Assembly: GCA_002328865.1 (NCBI GenBank)
Contig: DCWO01000060.1
Span: forward strand, 1 to 48,747
Source: Dehalococcoidia bacterium UBA2160
GTDB lineage: Bacteria; Chloroflexota; Dehalococcoidia; Lucifugimonadales; UBA1123
Direction of reading: 5' to 3'
DNA: 48,747 bases
Both the position numbers and the translations under genes were made by a program. The notes beneath the pieces were generated by a model, which was not told where the DNA came from, searched no databases, and worked only from the letters and a program-made list of their open reading frames with translations. Below are positions 24,850 through 33,644 of the stretch, piece after piece (positions within the stretch are counted from its first letter, which is position 1; every line of letters begins with the position of its first letter).

Positions 24850-25917
24850 TCATTCGGTTTCGACTGCCTCGGCGGGGTCGCGATGTCCGTTGCTTGGCTG
24901 AGGCTCCTCGGCGACCACCTCGTCGCGGCCGGTGACCATGCTTTCGATTCGTTGGGCGATGTCGGGATTCTCCCTCAAGAATTCCTTGACGTTTTCTCTG
25001 CCCTGTCCCAACTTGACCTCACCGAAGGAGTAGAACGCTCCGCTCTTTTTGACGACGCCCTTTTCGGTCCCGATTTCGATGAGCTCACCCTCTTTGCTGA
25101 TGCCTTGGTTGAACATGATGTCGAACTCGGCGACCTTGAAGGGAGGAGCGACCTTGTTCTTGACCACCCGAGCGCGAACACGGCTGCCCACGATCTCGCC
25201 GGCCTGTTTGAGGGACTCCAGCCTGCGAAGGTCGATGCGAACGGAGCTGTAGAATTTCAGAGCTCGCCCGCCGGGGGTGACCTCCGGGCTGCCCCAGATG
25301 ACTCCCACCTTCTCGCGGATCTGGTTGATGAACACGACGGAGGTGTTGGAGCGACTTATGGCGGCGGTCAGCTTGCGCAACGCCTGGGACATGAGGCGCG
25401 CTTGAAGGCCGATGTGAGTGTCGCCCATGTCGCCGTCAATCTCGGCCTTGGGCACGAGGGCGGCCACGCTGTCCACCACGACGACGTCGACGGCGCTGCT
25501 CCTGACCAGGTACTCGCAGATCTCCAGGGCCTGCTCGGCGCTGTCGGGCTGTGACACGAGGAGATCGTCGAGGTCGATCCCGCACTTGGCGGAGTAGCCT
25601 GGGTCCAAGGCGTGCTCGGCGTCTATGTACGCGGCGCTGCCGCCTTTGAGTTGGGCTTCAGCCATGATGTGATAAGCCAGGGTGGACTTGCCGGAAGACT
25701 CGGTGCCGAACACCTCGATGACCCGGCCCTTGGGGATGCCTCCGACGCCCAGCGCCATGTCCAGCGACAGCGAGCCGGTGGAGATGGACTCAACGAAGGT
25801 GTGTCCGCTGCCTTCACCCAGCCTCATGATGGTGCCATGACCGAATTGACGGTCTATCTGGCCGATGGCGACTTCCAGGGCCTCTTTTTTCTTGTCGATC
25901 GTCTTCTTGTCGGTCAT
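24850..25917 (-). CDS. recA: Recombinase RecA
   Basis: A 355-aa protein of normal length, catalysing strand exchange and LexA co-cleavage. Walker A is EVFGTESSGKST, Walker B VVVVDSVAALVP, and the L2 region FINQIREKVGVIWGSPEVTPGGRALKF appears in pieces typical of the family. The acidic C-tail (EAVETE) is present. ATG at 25917; the promoter is at 26016-26044. No LexA-like box was recognised upstream. Confidence 0.98.
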   Translation of the reverse strand: MTDKKTIDKKKEALEVAIGQIDRQFGHGTIMRLGEGSGHTFVESISTGSLSLDMALGVGGIPKGRVIEVFGTESSGKSTLAYHIMAEAQLKGGSAAYIDAEHALDPGYSAKCGIDLDDLLVSQPDSAEQALEICEYLVRSSAVDVVVVDSVAALVPKAEIDGDMGDTHIGLQARLMSQALRKLTAAISRSNTSVVFINQIREKVGVIWGSPEVTPGGRALKFYSSVRIDLRRLESLKQAGEIVGSRVRARVVKNKVAPPFKVAEFDIMFNQGISKEGELIEIGTEKGVVKKSGAFYSFGEVKLGQGRENVKEFLRENPDIAQRIESMVTGRDEVVAEEPQPSNGHRDPAEAVETE

Positions 25918-25940
25918 GGTTCACTCCAACGGGGGCCTGT

Positions 25941-25966
25941 CGGCAATTGTATCGAATCGGCAATTC
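25941..25966. repeat. Direct repeat in the recA leader
   Basis: TCGGCAATT occurs at 25941-25949 and 25958-25966, 17 bases apart start to start. It lies between the recA promoter and the recA ATG, where a regulator or an RNA structure could act. Confidence 0.4.
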
Positions 25967-26015
25967 GTTTCGTCTCAGGGCGAGATTCCATGGGTGATTG
26001 TGCCTGAGCGAAACG

Positions 26016-26044
26016 ATTGTACCACGGCGGAGACCTAAAGTAAA
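26016..26044 (-). promoter_or_regulatory. Promoter of recA
   Basis: On the minus strand TTTACT (26044-26039) and TACAAT (26021-26016) are exactly 17 bp apart, and TG stands one base before the -10 (TGGTACAAT). The start point would be near 26009, giving a leader of about 90 bases. Confidence 0.65.
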
Positions 26045-26163
26045 GACATATGTTCTACAACTTGAGAAACTGATAAACGCGTCGTTGGACGGGTGAAGCT
26101 GTGTCGGATCAGACATGCCGCCACCGGACCGAACATGATGGCCGATTCGGGTTGAAGGCGTTG

Positions 26164-26172
26164 TGATATCAT
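26164..26172 (+). promoter_or_regulatory. Extended -10 promoter for the enolase-crotonase unit
   Basis: TGATATCAT has TG one base before TATCAT (26167-26172). It sits about 180 bases before the gene start. A -35 is not evident. Confidence 0.35.
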
Positions 26173-26354
26173 CCTGACGGCTTCACGAATGTTGCATATA
26201 GCGCCGTGTGGAGCGCCGGCGCGGCCGTGTCGTTCCGTAGGCTGCGATTGTGCGTCACGGACGTTCGCGGCAACCGCTATTCGTTCAAACTGCGACGGCC
26301 AACGTGGCCGGTGTGAAACCAATTCTCGGCTTAGGCCGTTTTCAGGAGGAACGC

Positions 26355-27536
26355 ATGAAGATCACCAACATTGAGACGTTCATAGTCGACGCGGGGTGGA
26401 GACCGTGGACGTTCACGAAAGTGGAGACGGACGAGGGCATCACCGGCTGGGGCGAGTGCAGCGACGGCCGGTCGCCACACGGCGTGGTCGGTACGGTGGA
26501 AGACCTGAAACCAGTCCTTATCGGGAAGGACCCCCGCGCGTTCGAGATGCTCTGGTGGGACATGTTCAGGGCGACGCGACAGAGCCCTGGCGGCATCGCG
26601 GCAAAGGCAATTGCCGGGATCGACTGCGCTCTGGTCGATATCAAAGCCAAGGCGCTGGGCATCTCGGTTACGGAACTGTTCGGCGGACCTACACGCGAGA
26701 AGGTCCGGGTGTACTGGTCCCACTGCGGCACATCCAGGGCCCGGAATCACGAACTCCTGGGCACGCCGCCGATCAGGTCTTGGGATGACATCACCAACCT
26801 GGGCAAAGAGGTTGTCGAGCGGGGATTTACGGCCTTCAAGACCAACATCGTCCAGCCGGGAGACCCCGCGGGCGTGTACGGCGGCGGCTTCGCCCGGGGC
26901 CTCGGCACGACCGACCAGGTGGCGACGACCGAGGTGCTGACACACGTCGAGAAGCTGATTGGCACTTTCCGAGACGCGGTCGGACCGAACGTGGACATCA
27001 ACCTGGACCTGAACTTCAACTTCAAGACCGAGGGCGCGATACGCATCGCCAAGGTGCTGGAGCAGTTCAACATGCTCTGGCTGGAAGTGGACATGTACTC
27101 GCCCACGGCCTTGCGTCAAGTCAAGGAATCGACCGACACGAAGATCTGCACCGGTGAGAACCTGTACTACATGCGGGAATATCTTCCGTACTTCCAGCTT
27201 CACGCGGCTGACATCTTCATGGTCGACGTGCCCTGGAACGGGTTCATCCAGTCGAAAAAGGTGGCCGACCTGGCCGAGGTGTTCCAACTCAACGTTGCGC
27301 CCCACAACTACTACAGCCACATGTCTTCGTACATCAGCGCCACGCTCTGCGCCGTGCTCCCCAACGTCCGCATCATGGAAATCGACATCGACGACGTGCC
27401 CTGGAAGGATGATCTGGTCACCGTCGCGCCTGAAATCGTGGACGGCTACATGACTGTCCCCACGGCGCCGGGCTGGGGAGCGGACGTCAACGAGGAAGTC
27501 GCCAGGGCGCACCCCTGGGTCGCCCCAGGGGCGTGA
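26355..27536 (+). CDS. Mandelate racemase / muconate lactonizing enzyme family protein (enolase superfamily)
   Basis: A 393-aa enzyme with a capping domain (about 1-125) and a TIM-barrel. Metal ligands are D218 (INLDLNFN), E244 (WLEVDM) and E268 (CTGENLYY), spaced as in mandelate racemase. Candidate acid/base residues are K162 in AFKTN and H317 in VAPHNYYSH, suggesting proton abstraction next to a carboxylate, as in sugar-acid dehydratases of the D-galactonate/mannonate type. The actual substrate is open. ATG at 26355 is set by AGGAGG at 26344-26349; the longer frame upstream has no SD. The crotonase gene follows 43 bp later and is likely cotranscribed. Confidence 0.85.
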   Translation: MKITNIETFIVDAGWRPWTFTKVETDEGITGWGECSDGRSPHGVVGTVEDLKPVLIGKDPRAFEMLWWDMFRATRQSPGGIAAKAIAGIDCALVDIKAKALGISVTELFGGPTREKVRVYWSHCGTSRARNHELLGTPPIRSWDDITNLGKEVVERGFTAFKTNIVQPGDPAGVYGGGFARGLGTTDQVATTEVLTHVEKLIGTFRDAVGPNVDINLDLNFNFKTEGAIRIAKVLEQFNMLWLEVDMYSPTALRQVKESTDTKICTGENLYYMREYLPYFQLHAADIFMVDVPWNGFIQSKKVADLAEVFQLNVAPHNYYSHMSSYISATLCAVLPNVRIMEIDIDDVPWKDDLVTVAPEIVDGYMTVPTAPGWGADVNEEVARAHPWVAPGA

Positions 27537-27579
27537 TCCGGACGAGATCGGGCTACAACCAACCAACAAGGAGAACACG

Positions 27580-28476
27580 ATGCCTGATTACAAATCTATT
27601 CTCTATGAAGAGAAGGGCTCTGTTCGGCTGATCACGCTGAACAGGCCAGAAGCCTTGAACGCGATTGGCGAGGGTATGGAAGAAGAGCTTCACCATGCGC
27701 TCGACGTGGCCGAGGCCGACGAGACTGCCAGGGTCATAATCCTCACCGGCGCCGGACGCGCGTTCTCGGCCGGATACGACATGGCCTCCGTCAGGGAAGC
27801 CGCGGATACGGACCCGGATTCGATGATCGCCAAGGGCGCCAGCGCGGCCCAGCACATCAGCCGGTGGTTCTACAACGACCGCAACATGCTCAAGAACCAA
27901 ACACACATCTTCGAACTCAGCAAACCCGTGATCGCCTGCGTGCACGGCTGGTGCATGGGCGGCGGGACGTGGCTGTCGCTGACCTGCGACATGACGTTTT
28001 GTTCCGAGGACGCGGTTTTCGGCCAGCCGGAGGTCCGCCACATCTCCAACTCCAGCTTTCTGTGGGTGCTCATGGCCGGATACAAGAACGCGCTGCGCTA
28101 CTCGCTGACCGGTGACCACATTGACGCCCAGGAAGCGTTCCGCATCGGACTGGTCAACGAAGTCTTCCCAGATCGTGAAGCCATGATGGCCGAAGCGTTC
28201 AGGCTGGCCGAGCGCATCTCGATGATCACTCCGGAAACCGTCGCTGCCAACAAGTACATCGCGACGCTGGGCCTGGAGATGATGGGACTGAGAAACGCGA
28301 TCACCACCAACTGGCTGCTCTCGTCAATTGCCCACTCGTCACAGAGGCCCGACTTCAATCGCCGAGACATGATGGAAGCGGCAATGGAGAACGGCATGCG
28401 CGGTTTCTTGGGAGTACGCGACGGCCCCTTCCAGCCGGAACCATTCGGTCCGCGATCGAAGCCCAAAGAGGAGTAG
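27580..28476 (+). CDS. Enoyl-CoA hydratase/isomerase family protein (crotonase fold)
   Basis: A 298-aa protein. The crotonase marks are LNRPEALNAI, the oxyanion-hole stretches GAGRAFSAGYD and HGWCMGGGTWL, and the CoA-binding surroundings. In rat hydratase the two catalytic Glu lie 20 residues apart. Here the first is W131 and the second is E151 (FGQPEV), so a normal hydration mechanism is unlikely. An isomerase, dehydratase or hydrolase role is equally possible. AAGGAGA precedes the ATG. It follows the enolase-superfamily gene and probably acts in the same catabolic route. Confidence 0.85.
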   Translation: MPDYKSILYEEKGSVRLITLNRPEALNAIGEGMEEELHHALDVAEADETARVIILTGAGRAFSAGYDMASVREAADTDPDSMIAKGASAAQHISRWFYNDRNMLKNQTHIFELSKPVIACVHGWCMGGGTWLSLTCDMTFCSEDAVFGQPEVRHISNSSFLWVLMAGYKNALRYSLTGDHIDAQEAFRIGLVNEVFPDREAMMAEAFRLAERISMITPETVAANKYIATLGLEMMGLRNAITTNWLLSSIAHSSQRPDFNRRDMMEAAMENGMRGFLGVRDGPFQPEPFGPRSKPKEE

Positions 28477-28593
28477 ATCGGGTCGGATCTCGCCGGTTCC
28501 TTCTGGGTTCGTGCGCGGTTCGTAATGATTCTAGTCGCAGGGAGGCGATCTGTTTATGTATCGAAAGCGCGATCCTGCTCTCGGAGGTTATCG

Positions 28594-30648
28594 ATGAAGG
28601 CGAAAGCAATGGCGGCGGCGGTGACGACGGTCGGGTGGTTCGCGTACGTCGGACTCATTTCCTCGGGAGCCGTGGATGCTTCCTCGGACATGACCGAGGT
28701 TGTTTCCGGTCAAGAAGGTCCATTGATTTGGACTATGGCCATGGGCAGCGTCCTCTGGCCGATCTTGCTCATCCCGATAATCGTGGTGCTGGCATCGACT
28801 ACCGTTTGGCTCGCGCGCAGAGACGACCGGCCGGCGCCGGCCGCAACGGCGCCTCCGGAAACGACGACCGGCGCTGCTCCGACTATCGAACCGGAAGCGA
28901 CTCCGACGCCGCGCGTCGCAGTGCAACCGGCTGACTCCGGACCTGCGCCAGTGAACGTCATCGAAGTGCCAAAAACCATGCCCGCCAACCCAGAAGAACC
29001 CCTGGACGCGCCAACCATCCGGACCTTTCCGGTCGGCAAGAATCCAGCAGATCTGTTCTTCGACGGTGAAGCCATCTGGGTGGCGGCTCAGGATGACGAC
29101 GCTATCTCTCGATTCAACTTGGACGGGGAGCTGATAGCCACGATGCCCTCGCCTCAGTACCCGAACAGCATCGCGCACGACGGAGAATCGCTCTGGGTCG
29201 GTTCGTACTTCGCGGTGCGAAAATTCACAACCGAAGGCGAATTCATGGGCGCCACCCCGATGGAGTTTCGCAGACAGTCCGCCACGCTCTACGCGGGCGG
29301 TTATGTCTGGATCGCCAACAGCGGCCGCGACACCATCGTTCGCGTGACATTGGACTCCGAACACGCGGACGTGATTCAGGTAGGTCGAAGACCACTCTCC
29401 TTGGCGTTCGACGGCGAGCACATCTGGGCGACGAACAACCAGGACGACACCGTGTCGAAAATATCGGTGGACGGAGAGCCGATGGGCACGTTCCCAGTCG
29501 GAACCGGTCCACGTGGAGTGGCTATCGCCGAAAACCACGTATGGGTGACCAACAGTTTCGACGGCACGGTCTCGAAGCTCAACCTCGAGGGCGAGACGCT
29601 GGGCGTCTACCAGGTTGGAAACCTTCCCGGCGACATCATTTCGGACGGAGAATCCATGTGGGCCGGCAACCGTTCCGACATGAGCGTGTCCAGGCTCGGA
29701 TTGAACGGGGAGCATCTGGGGACGTTCCATCTGGGCAAAACGCCTGGCGCAATGACCTTTGACGGGTCCGCGGTGTGGGTGGCGCACCCTGCGGCGGGCG
29801 AGATGTCGAAACTGGTGGTCGAGAACGTTCGGATTTCGACGTTTCAGGTGGGCGACGCCCCGGAGCCCATCATCTTCGACGGCGAGCACCTCTGGGTCGG
29901 CAACGCCCTGAGCCACACTGTGTCCAAGATCACCGTCGATGGGATTACCGTCGGGACATTCGACGCCGGTGGCCGGGAGCCTAACGCGCTTGTCTTCGAC
30001 GGCGAATCGATATGGACCGCAAATCAGTTCGATCACACTTCGTCTCGGATCAGCCTCGACGGCGAGGTCATCGATGTTTATCCGGTGGCGACTCTGCCCA
30101 GAACCGTGGTATTCGACGGCGCCAATGTCTGGTCGTCCGGGTGCTGGGAACAACTTCTTTACAGGGTCGACGGGAACGGCGCCTCGGTCCCGCCAGTGCC
30201 TACTGAAGGACTCGGTCCAATCAACCTGTTCTTCGACGGGGACTTCGTCTGGGCGGCCAACGCTCACAGCGACTCGGTCACGAAATTCACGCTTGATGGC
30301 GACATCGTGGGCTCTTTTGAGGTCGGAGACGTGCCCATCGCATTCGAATACGATGGTGAGAACATCTGGGTCGCGAACTGGCGAGAGAACACTGTCAGTA
30401 AACTGAGTCGCGACGGCGAGGATCTGGGGCGGTTCCCGGTCGGTGGATTGCCGTACGGGCTGGTTTACGACGGCGAGAACATATGGGTGGCCAACAGCCA
30501 GGACGGCACCGTTTCGAAGCTGAGCGATTCAGGCGAGATATTGGCGACGTACCCCGTCGGCGCGTCGCCGGCGAAAATGGTCGTCGTCGGGGACTCCATT
30601 TGGGTGACGAACGCCAGCGACGACACGATCACGGAAATCTCCAAATGA
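28594..30648 (+). CDS. Membrane-anchored protein with 14 beta-propeller repeats
   Basis: A 684-aa protein. Two hydrophobic helices (about 8-27, and 45-73 in VLWPILLIPIIVVLASTTVW) are followed by a Pro/Thr-rich linker (about 77-140). Fourteen repeats of about 39-42 aa then run to the C-terminus, each like FPVG-x-P-x3-FDGE-x-IWVAN-x5-TVSKL-x3-GE. This is the style of YVTN/NHL/Vgb-type propellers, and 14 repeats would give two seven-bladed propellers. No catalytic residues stand out; a binding or sensing role at the cell surface is inferred. ATG at 28594 is set by GGAGG at 28581-28585. Confidence 0.75.
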   Translation: MKAKAMAAAVTTVGWFAYVGLISSGAVDASSDMTEVVSGQEGPLIWTMAMGSVLWPILLIPIIVVLASTTVWLARRDDRPAPAATAPPETTTGAAPTIEPEATPTPRVAVQPADSGPAPVNVIEVPKTMPANPEEPLDAPTIRTFPVGKNPADLFFDGEAIWVAAQDDDAISRFNLDGELIATMPSPQYPNSIAHDGESLWVGSYFAVRKFTTEGEFMGATPMEFRRQSATLYAGGYVWIANSGRDTIVRVTLDSEHADVIQVGRRPLSLAFDGEHIWATNNQDDTVSKISVDGEPMGTFPVGTGPRGVAIAENHVWVTNSFDGTVSKLNLEGETLGVYQVGNLPGDIISDGESMWAGNRSDMSVSRLGLNGEHLGTFHLGKTPGAMTFDGSAVWVAHPAAGEMSKLVVENVRISTFQVGDAPEPIIFDGEHLWVGNALSHTVSKITVDGITVGTFDAGGREPNALVFDGESIWTANQFDHTSSRISLDGEVIDVYPVATLPRTVVFDGANVWSSGCWEQLLYRVDGNGASVPPVPTEGLGPINLFFDGDFVWAANAHSDSVTKFTLDGDIVGSFEVGDVPIAFEYDGENIWVANWRENTVSKLSRDGEDLGRFPVGGLPYGLVYDGENIWVANSQDGTVSKLSDSGEILATYPVGASPAKMVVVGDSIWVTNASDDTITEISK

Positions 30649-30705
30649 CGCCGGTTTGCCAGCGCCGAAATTGGCGGCACAACGACGCTTTCGCGGCCTG
30701 AGCCC

Positions 30706-31488
30706 ATGAACGAAAACGCCGACCGCATTTACGCTGAGATTTACGATTCGGCAAACTCCGCTTTCCGAGCCGATATACCGTTCTATGTGGAGGAGGCTCA
30801 ACGCCCGGGGGGTTCGGTCCTCGAACTCAGGTGTCGCACGGGTTTAGTGGCCGCAGCGATCGCCAGATCGGGCGTGGACGTCGTGGGCATCGATTCGTCG
30901 GCGCCTATGCTCGAGGCGGCGCGCCGCAAGATGGGCCAACTAGACGAGACGAGCGGGTCGCTTGATTTCGTCGAAGCAGGCTTGACTGATTTCTCGCGTG
31001 TGCTAGATGGCAAATTCAATCTGGCGATCTGCCCTGACAGTGGGTTTCTCTCGCTGCTGACCGTTGAGGATCAGACGTTGCTCCTTCGCAACGTAATCCG
31101 TCATCTGGCGCCGGGCGGAAGGTTCATCTTCGACATCGAGGCTCCTGACCTCGACCTGCTCGCACAGGACGCGGATGTCGCGTATCAGGTTCGAGACGTG
31201 ACTGACCCAGATATGGGCGCCAGGTTCGTCTTCTGGGAGCAGAGCGGCTACGATCATTTCGACCAGATCGCTGAAGTGCGAACTATCGTGGAGGAGCTGG
31301 ACGGCGAAGGCGTGGTCTGCCGCCGCATCTACCGTGATTCAAAGGTGCGATACGCGAATCGCTGGGAAGTGTACCATCTCCTCAAGCTGTCCGGTTTTGA
31401 GGTTTTGAACCTGTTTGGGAGCTTCGACCGGGCCCCGTTTGAAAGCGACAGCGCCGTAATGACCTGGGTCGCAGGAGCGCGCTCCTGA
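30706..31488 (+). CDS. SAM-methyltransferase-like protein with altered motif I
   Basis: A 260-aa Rossmann methyltransferase by overall pattern: VLELRCRTGLVAAAIA, VVGIDSSAPMLEAARRKM, FNLAICPDSGFLSL and HLAPGGRFIFDIE. The glycine-rich loop, normally LELGCGTG, here reads LELRCRTG: R42 and R44 replace both glycines that contact SAM. This should hinder cofactor binding, so the protein may be inactive or have another role. The rest of the sequence keeps normal spacing and no frameshift. It follows the propeller gene by 57 bp. Confidence 0.7.
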   Translation: MNENADRIYAEIYDSANSAFRADIPFYVEEAQRPGGSVLELRCRTGLVAAAIARSGVDVVGIDSSAPMLEAARRKMGQLDETSGSLDFVEAGLTDFSRVLDGKFNLAICPDSGFLSLLTVEDQTLLLRNVIRHLAPGGRFIFDIEAPDLDLLAQDADVAYQVRDVTDPDMGARFVFWEQSGYDHFDQIAEVRTIVEELDGEGVVCRRIYRDSKVRYANRWEVYHLLKLSGFEVLNLFGSFDRAPFESDSAVMTWVAGARS

Positions 31489-31538
31489 AATGAAATCTAC
31501 TGCTTTCCGGTTCAGATCGGACGCCAAAAGGAGATGAC

Positions 31539-32759
31539 ATGGCCGATACACGATCCGAATATGTCAGCGCGGTCATAGGGGCGGTGGACGCTCTGCGCGA
31601 TGAGCTGGTCGAGATCAGCCTGGACATTCACTCGCACCCCCAGGTGAACTACGAAGAGCAGCACGCTGCGAAGCTTCTGGCTGACAACCTCGAAAGTCAC
31701 GGTTTTCACGTCGAGCGCGGCGTCGGTGGCGTCGAGACGGCGTTCCGCGGTACGCTGAACGGGGGAGGGGGCGACGGTCCCACTGTGGGGCTGCTCGCCG
31801 AGTATGATGCGCTCCCGGAGATCGGCCACGGCTGCGGCCACAACCTGATCGCTATCTCCAACCTCGGCGCAGGATTGGCCGCTCAGTCTGCGCTGGGCTC
31901 GCTTCCGGGCCGGATCGTGGTTCTGGGGACCCCAGCCGAAGAAGGCGGCGGCGGCAAGATCCGAATGCTGGACGCTGGCGTATTCGACGGCGTGGACATC
32001 GCGCTCTCTTCCCACCCGTCCTCCAACATGACGAGCTTCGACACCGACGCTCCTCCGGGAACGACTTGGAGCCTGGCCATGGCGTCACGCATCTTCGAGT
32101 TCCATGGCAAGGCGGCCCACGCGGCCGCGAGACCGGAGGCGGGAATCAACGCGCTCAATGCGGTCATCCACCTGTTCACGGGCATCGACGCCATGCGTCA
32201 GCACCTTCGAGACGACACCCGTATACACGGAGTCGTCACGCATGGAGGCACGGCTGCCAACGTCGTGCCCGAGTATGCGGCCGCCGACTTCATGATGCGT
32301 TCACGCGACCGCGTATACCTCACCGAGGTCTTGGGAAAGGTTATGAACATCGCGGAAGGCGCCGCGACCATGACAGGCGCCCGATTGGAGCCGCCAACTG
32401 CCAACCCAATGTACGAGGATGTCCGGCCGAATACAACGCTGGCCGGAACCGCTGAAGCCATAGCGAGAGACATCGGCATGGACGTCGATCCTCCGGCAAG
32501 TGGAAGCCGTGGCAGCGGCGCCTCGACCGACTTCGGCAACGTCAGCCACGTCATGCCCTCGTTCGCAATGAGATTCGCTGTCAGCCGAGAGCCAGTGCCC
32601 GGGCATTCGCGGCTGATGACGGAGGCCGCGCGAACGGACCTGGCCCACGAAAACGCCCTGGCGACCGCCAAGGTGCTCGGAATCATGGCATGCGATCTGT
32701 TGGCCGACCCCGGACTCGCCGAAGCCGCTCGGAGGGAGTTCGCGGCACGAGGCGCGTAG
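31539..32759 (+). CDS. M20 family metallo-amidohydrolase
   Basis: A 406-aa protein of the M20/AbgB-HipO type (aminoacylase, p-aminobenzoyl-glutamate hydrolase and relatives). Metal ligands are suggested by IGHGCGHN, the PAEEGGGG Glu pair, and SSHPSSNM. The dimerisation domain (about 175-290) contains FEFHGKAAHAAARPEAGINAL. It would cleave an N-acyl or peptide bond in an amino acid conjugate; substrate unknown. AAAAGGAGATGAC lies just before the ATG, an excellent SD. Confidence 0.88.
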   Translation: MADTRSEYVSAVIGAVDALRDELVEISLDIHSHPQVNYEEQHAAKLLADNLESHGFHVERGVGGVETAFRGTLNGGGGDGPTVGLLAEYDALPEIGHGCGHNLIAISNLGAGLAAQSALGSLPGRIVVLGTPAEEGGGGKIRMLDAGVFDGVDIALSSHPSSNMTSFDTDAPPGTTWSLAMASRIFEFHGKAAHAAARPEAGINALNAVIHLFTGIDAMRQHLRDDTRIHGVVTHGGTAANVVPEYAAADFMMRSRDRVYLTEVLGKVMNIAEGAATMTGARLEPPTANPMYEDVRPNTTLAGTAEAIARDIGMDVDPPASGSRGSGASTDFGNVSHVMPSFAMRFAVSREPVPGHSRLMTEAARTDLAHENALATAKVLGIMACDLLADPGLAEAARREFAARGA

Positions 32760-33014
32760 CGTTCATATTGAGTTCGCAGGCTGGTTTGGCGGAGCCTATT
32801 GGATTCGGACCGGTGGAGAGAGCCGTTGAACGGCGTGCCAGATCCACAACCCCCGACGGTCCGCTGGCGGGGTCGTTCAGGGAGTGCACCGCTGCCTGTT
32901 GAGCGGTCGGCGTAGTCCATGGCGGTCCGGAAAGTGCTGACGTCGGCGCAAGACCGGTCGATCACCTTGAGCGATAGGCATGGCATGTCCCTGACGGCCG
33001 AGGAGAGTCAATCC

Positions 33015-33644
33015 GTGTCCACGAACGATATCAACCACATGTTTTTGGTGCGTCACGGAGAGAGCGAGCACCATACCAACGGAATGGCTGGCGGCTGGAC
33101 CGACACGCCACTGACAGAATCAGGAAGACAGCAGATCTCAGCCACGGCCGTTCACCTTCGCACACTTGAACTTCGGAGCGTGGCTCTTTATTGTAGCGAT
33201 CTTCAACGAGCGATAGAGAGCGCGATCATCATAGGTTCGGAACTGGGATGCACGCCAGAGCCCATACCAGAATTCCGTGAGCTCAACAATGGCGATGCCG
33301 CCGGGTTGACTCTATCGGAAGCAGCAAAGATTCAGATTCCGGAACCGATTTCCGGAAATCGAGAAGCGATGCTTAATTGGCGCCCATACAACAACGCTGA
33401 AACCTGGCGGGAGATGGCTCAACGCGTGGCGTCAGCACTTGAGAAGATCAAGAGCAATGACGCTCAAGCGACGATAATCGTCGGACACGCGCTCTCCGGT
33501 CAAGCTCTGATCCAAAATTGGCTGAAACTACCGCTTCATTTGGCGGTTTCCTTTCAGTTTGATCCTGCGAGCGTTACCGAGCTTCGCGTAAATCAGTGGG
33601 GCGAACGAGAAATCGTAAGGCTAAATACCAGCTACCATGCCTGA
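33015..33644 (+). CDS. Histidine phosphatase family protein
   Basis: A 209-aa phosphoglycerate-mutase-like protein. The phospho-His motif is MFLVRHGESEH, and the second catalytic His is in TIIVGHALSGQAL. It belongs to the GpmB/PhoE-like phosphatases; substrate unknown. GTG at 33015 is chosen for AGGAG at 33001-33005 and because the family starts just before the RHG motif. ATG at 32919 or 32985 are alternatives. It is only distantly like the phosphatase at 20136-20756. Codon use is more AT-rich than upstream genes. Confidence 0.8.
   Translation: MSTNDINHMFLVRHGESEHHTNGMAGGWTDTPLTESGRQQISATAVHLRTLELRSVALYCSDLQRAIESAIIIGSELGCTPEPIPEFRELNNGDAAGLTLSEAAKIQIPEPISGNREAMLNWRPYNNAETWREMAQRVASALEKIKSNDAQATIIVGHALSGQALIQNWLKLPLHLAVSFQFDPASVTELRVNQWGEREIVRLNTSYHA

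Larger units (their letters stand above)
25918..26354. other. Divergent intergenic region recA / enolase
   Basis: This 437-bp gap contains the recA promoter (minus), a 9-bp direct repeat in the recA leader (25941-25966) and an extended -10 for the enolase gene (plus, 26164-26172). No additional gene is supported. Confidence 0.5.

Noticed and set aside
28588..30267. 559-codon minus-strand frame opposite the propeller gene
   Set aside because: The propeller repeats on the plus strand are clearly real; the reverse frame is Arg/His-rich noise.
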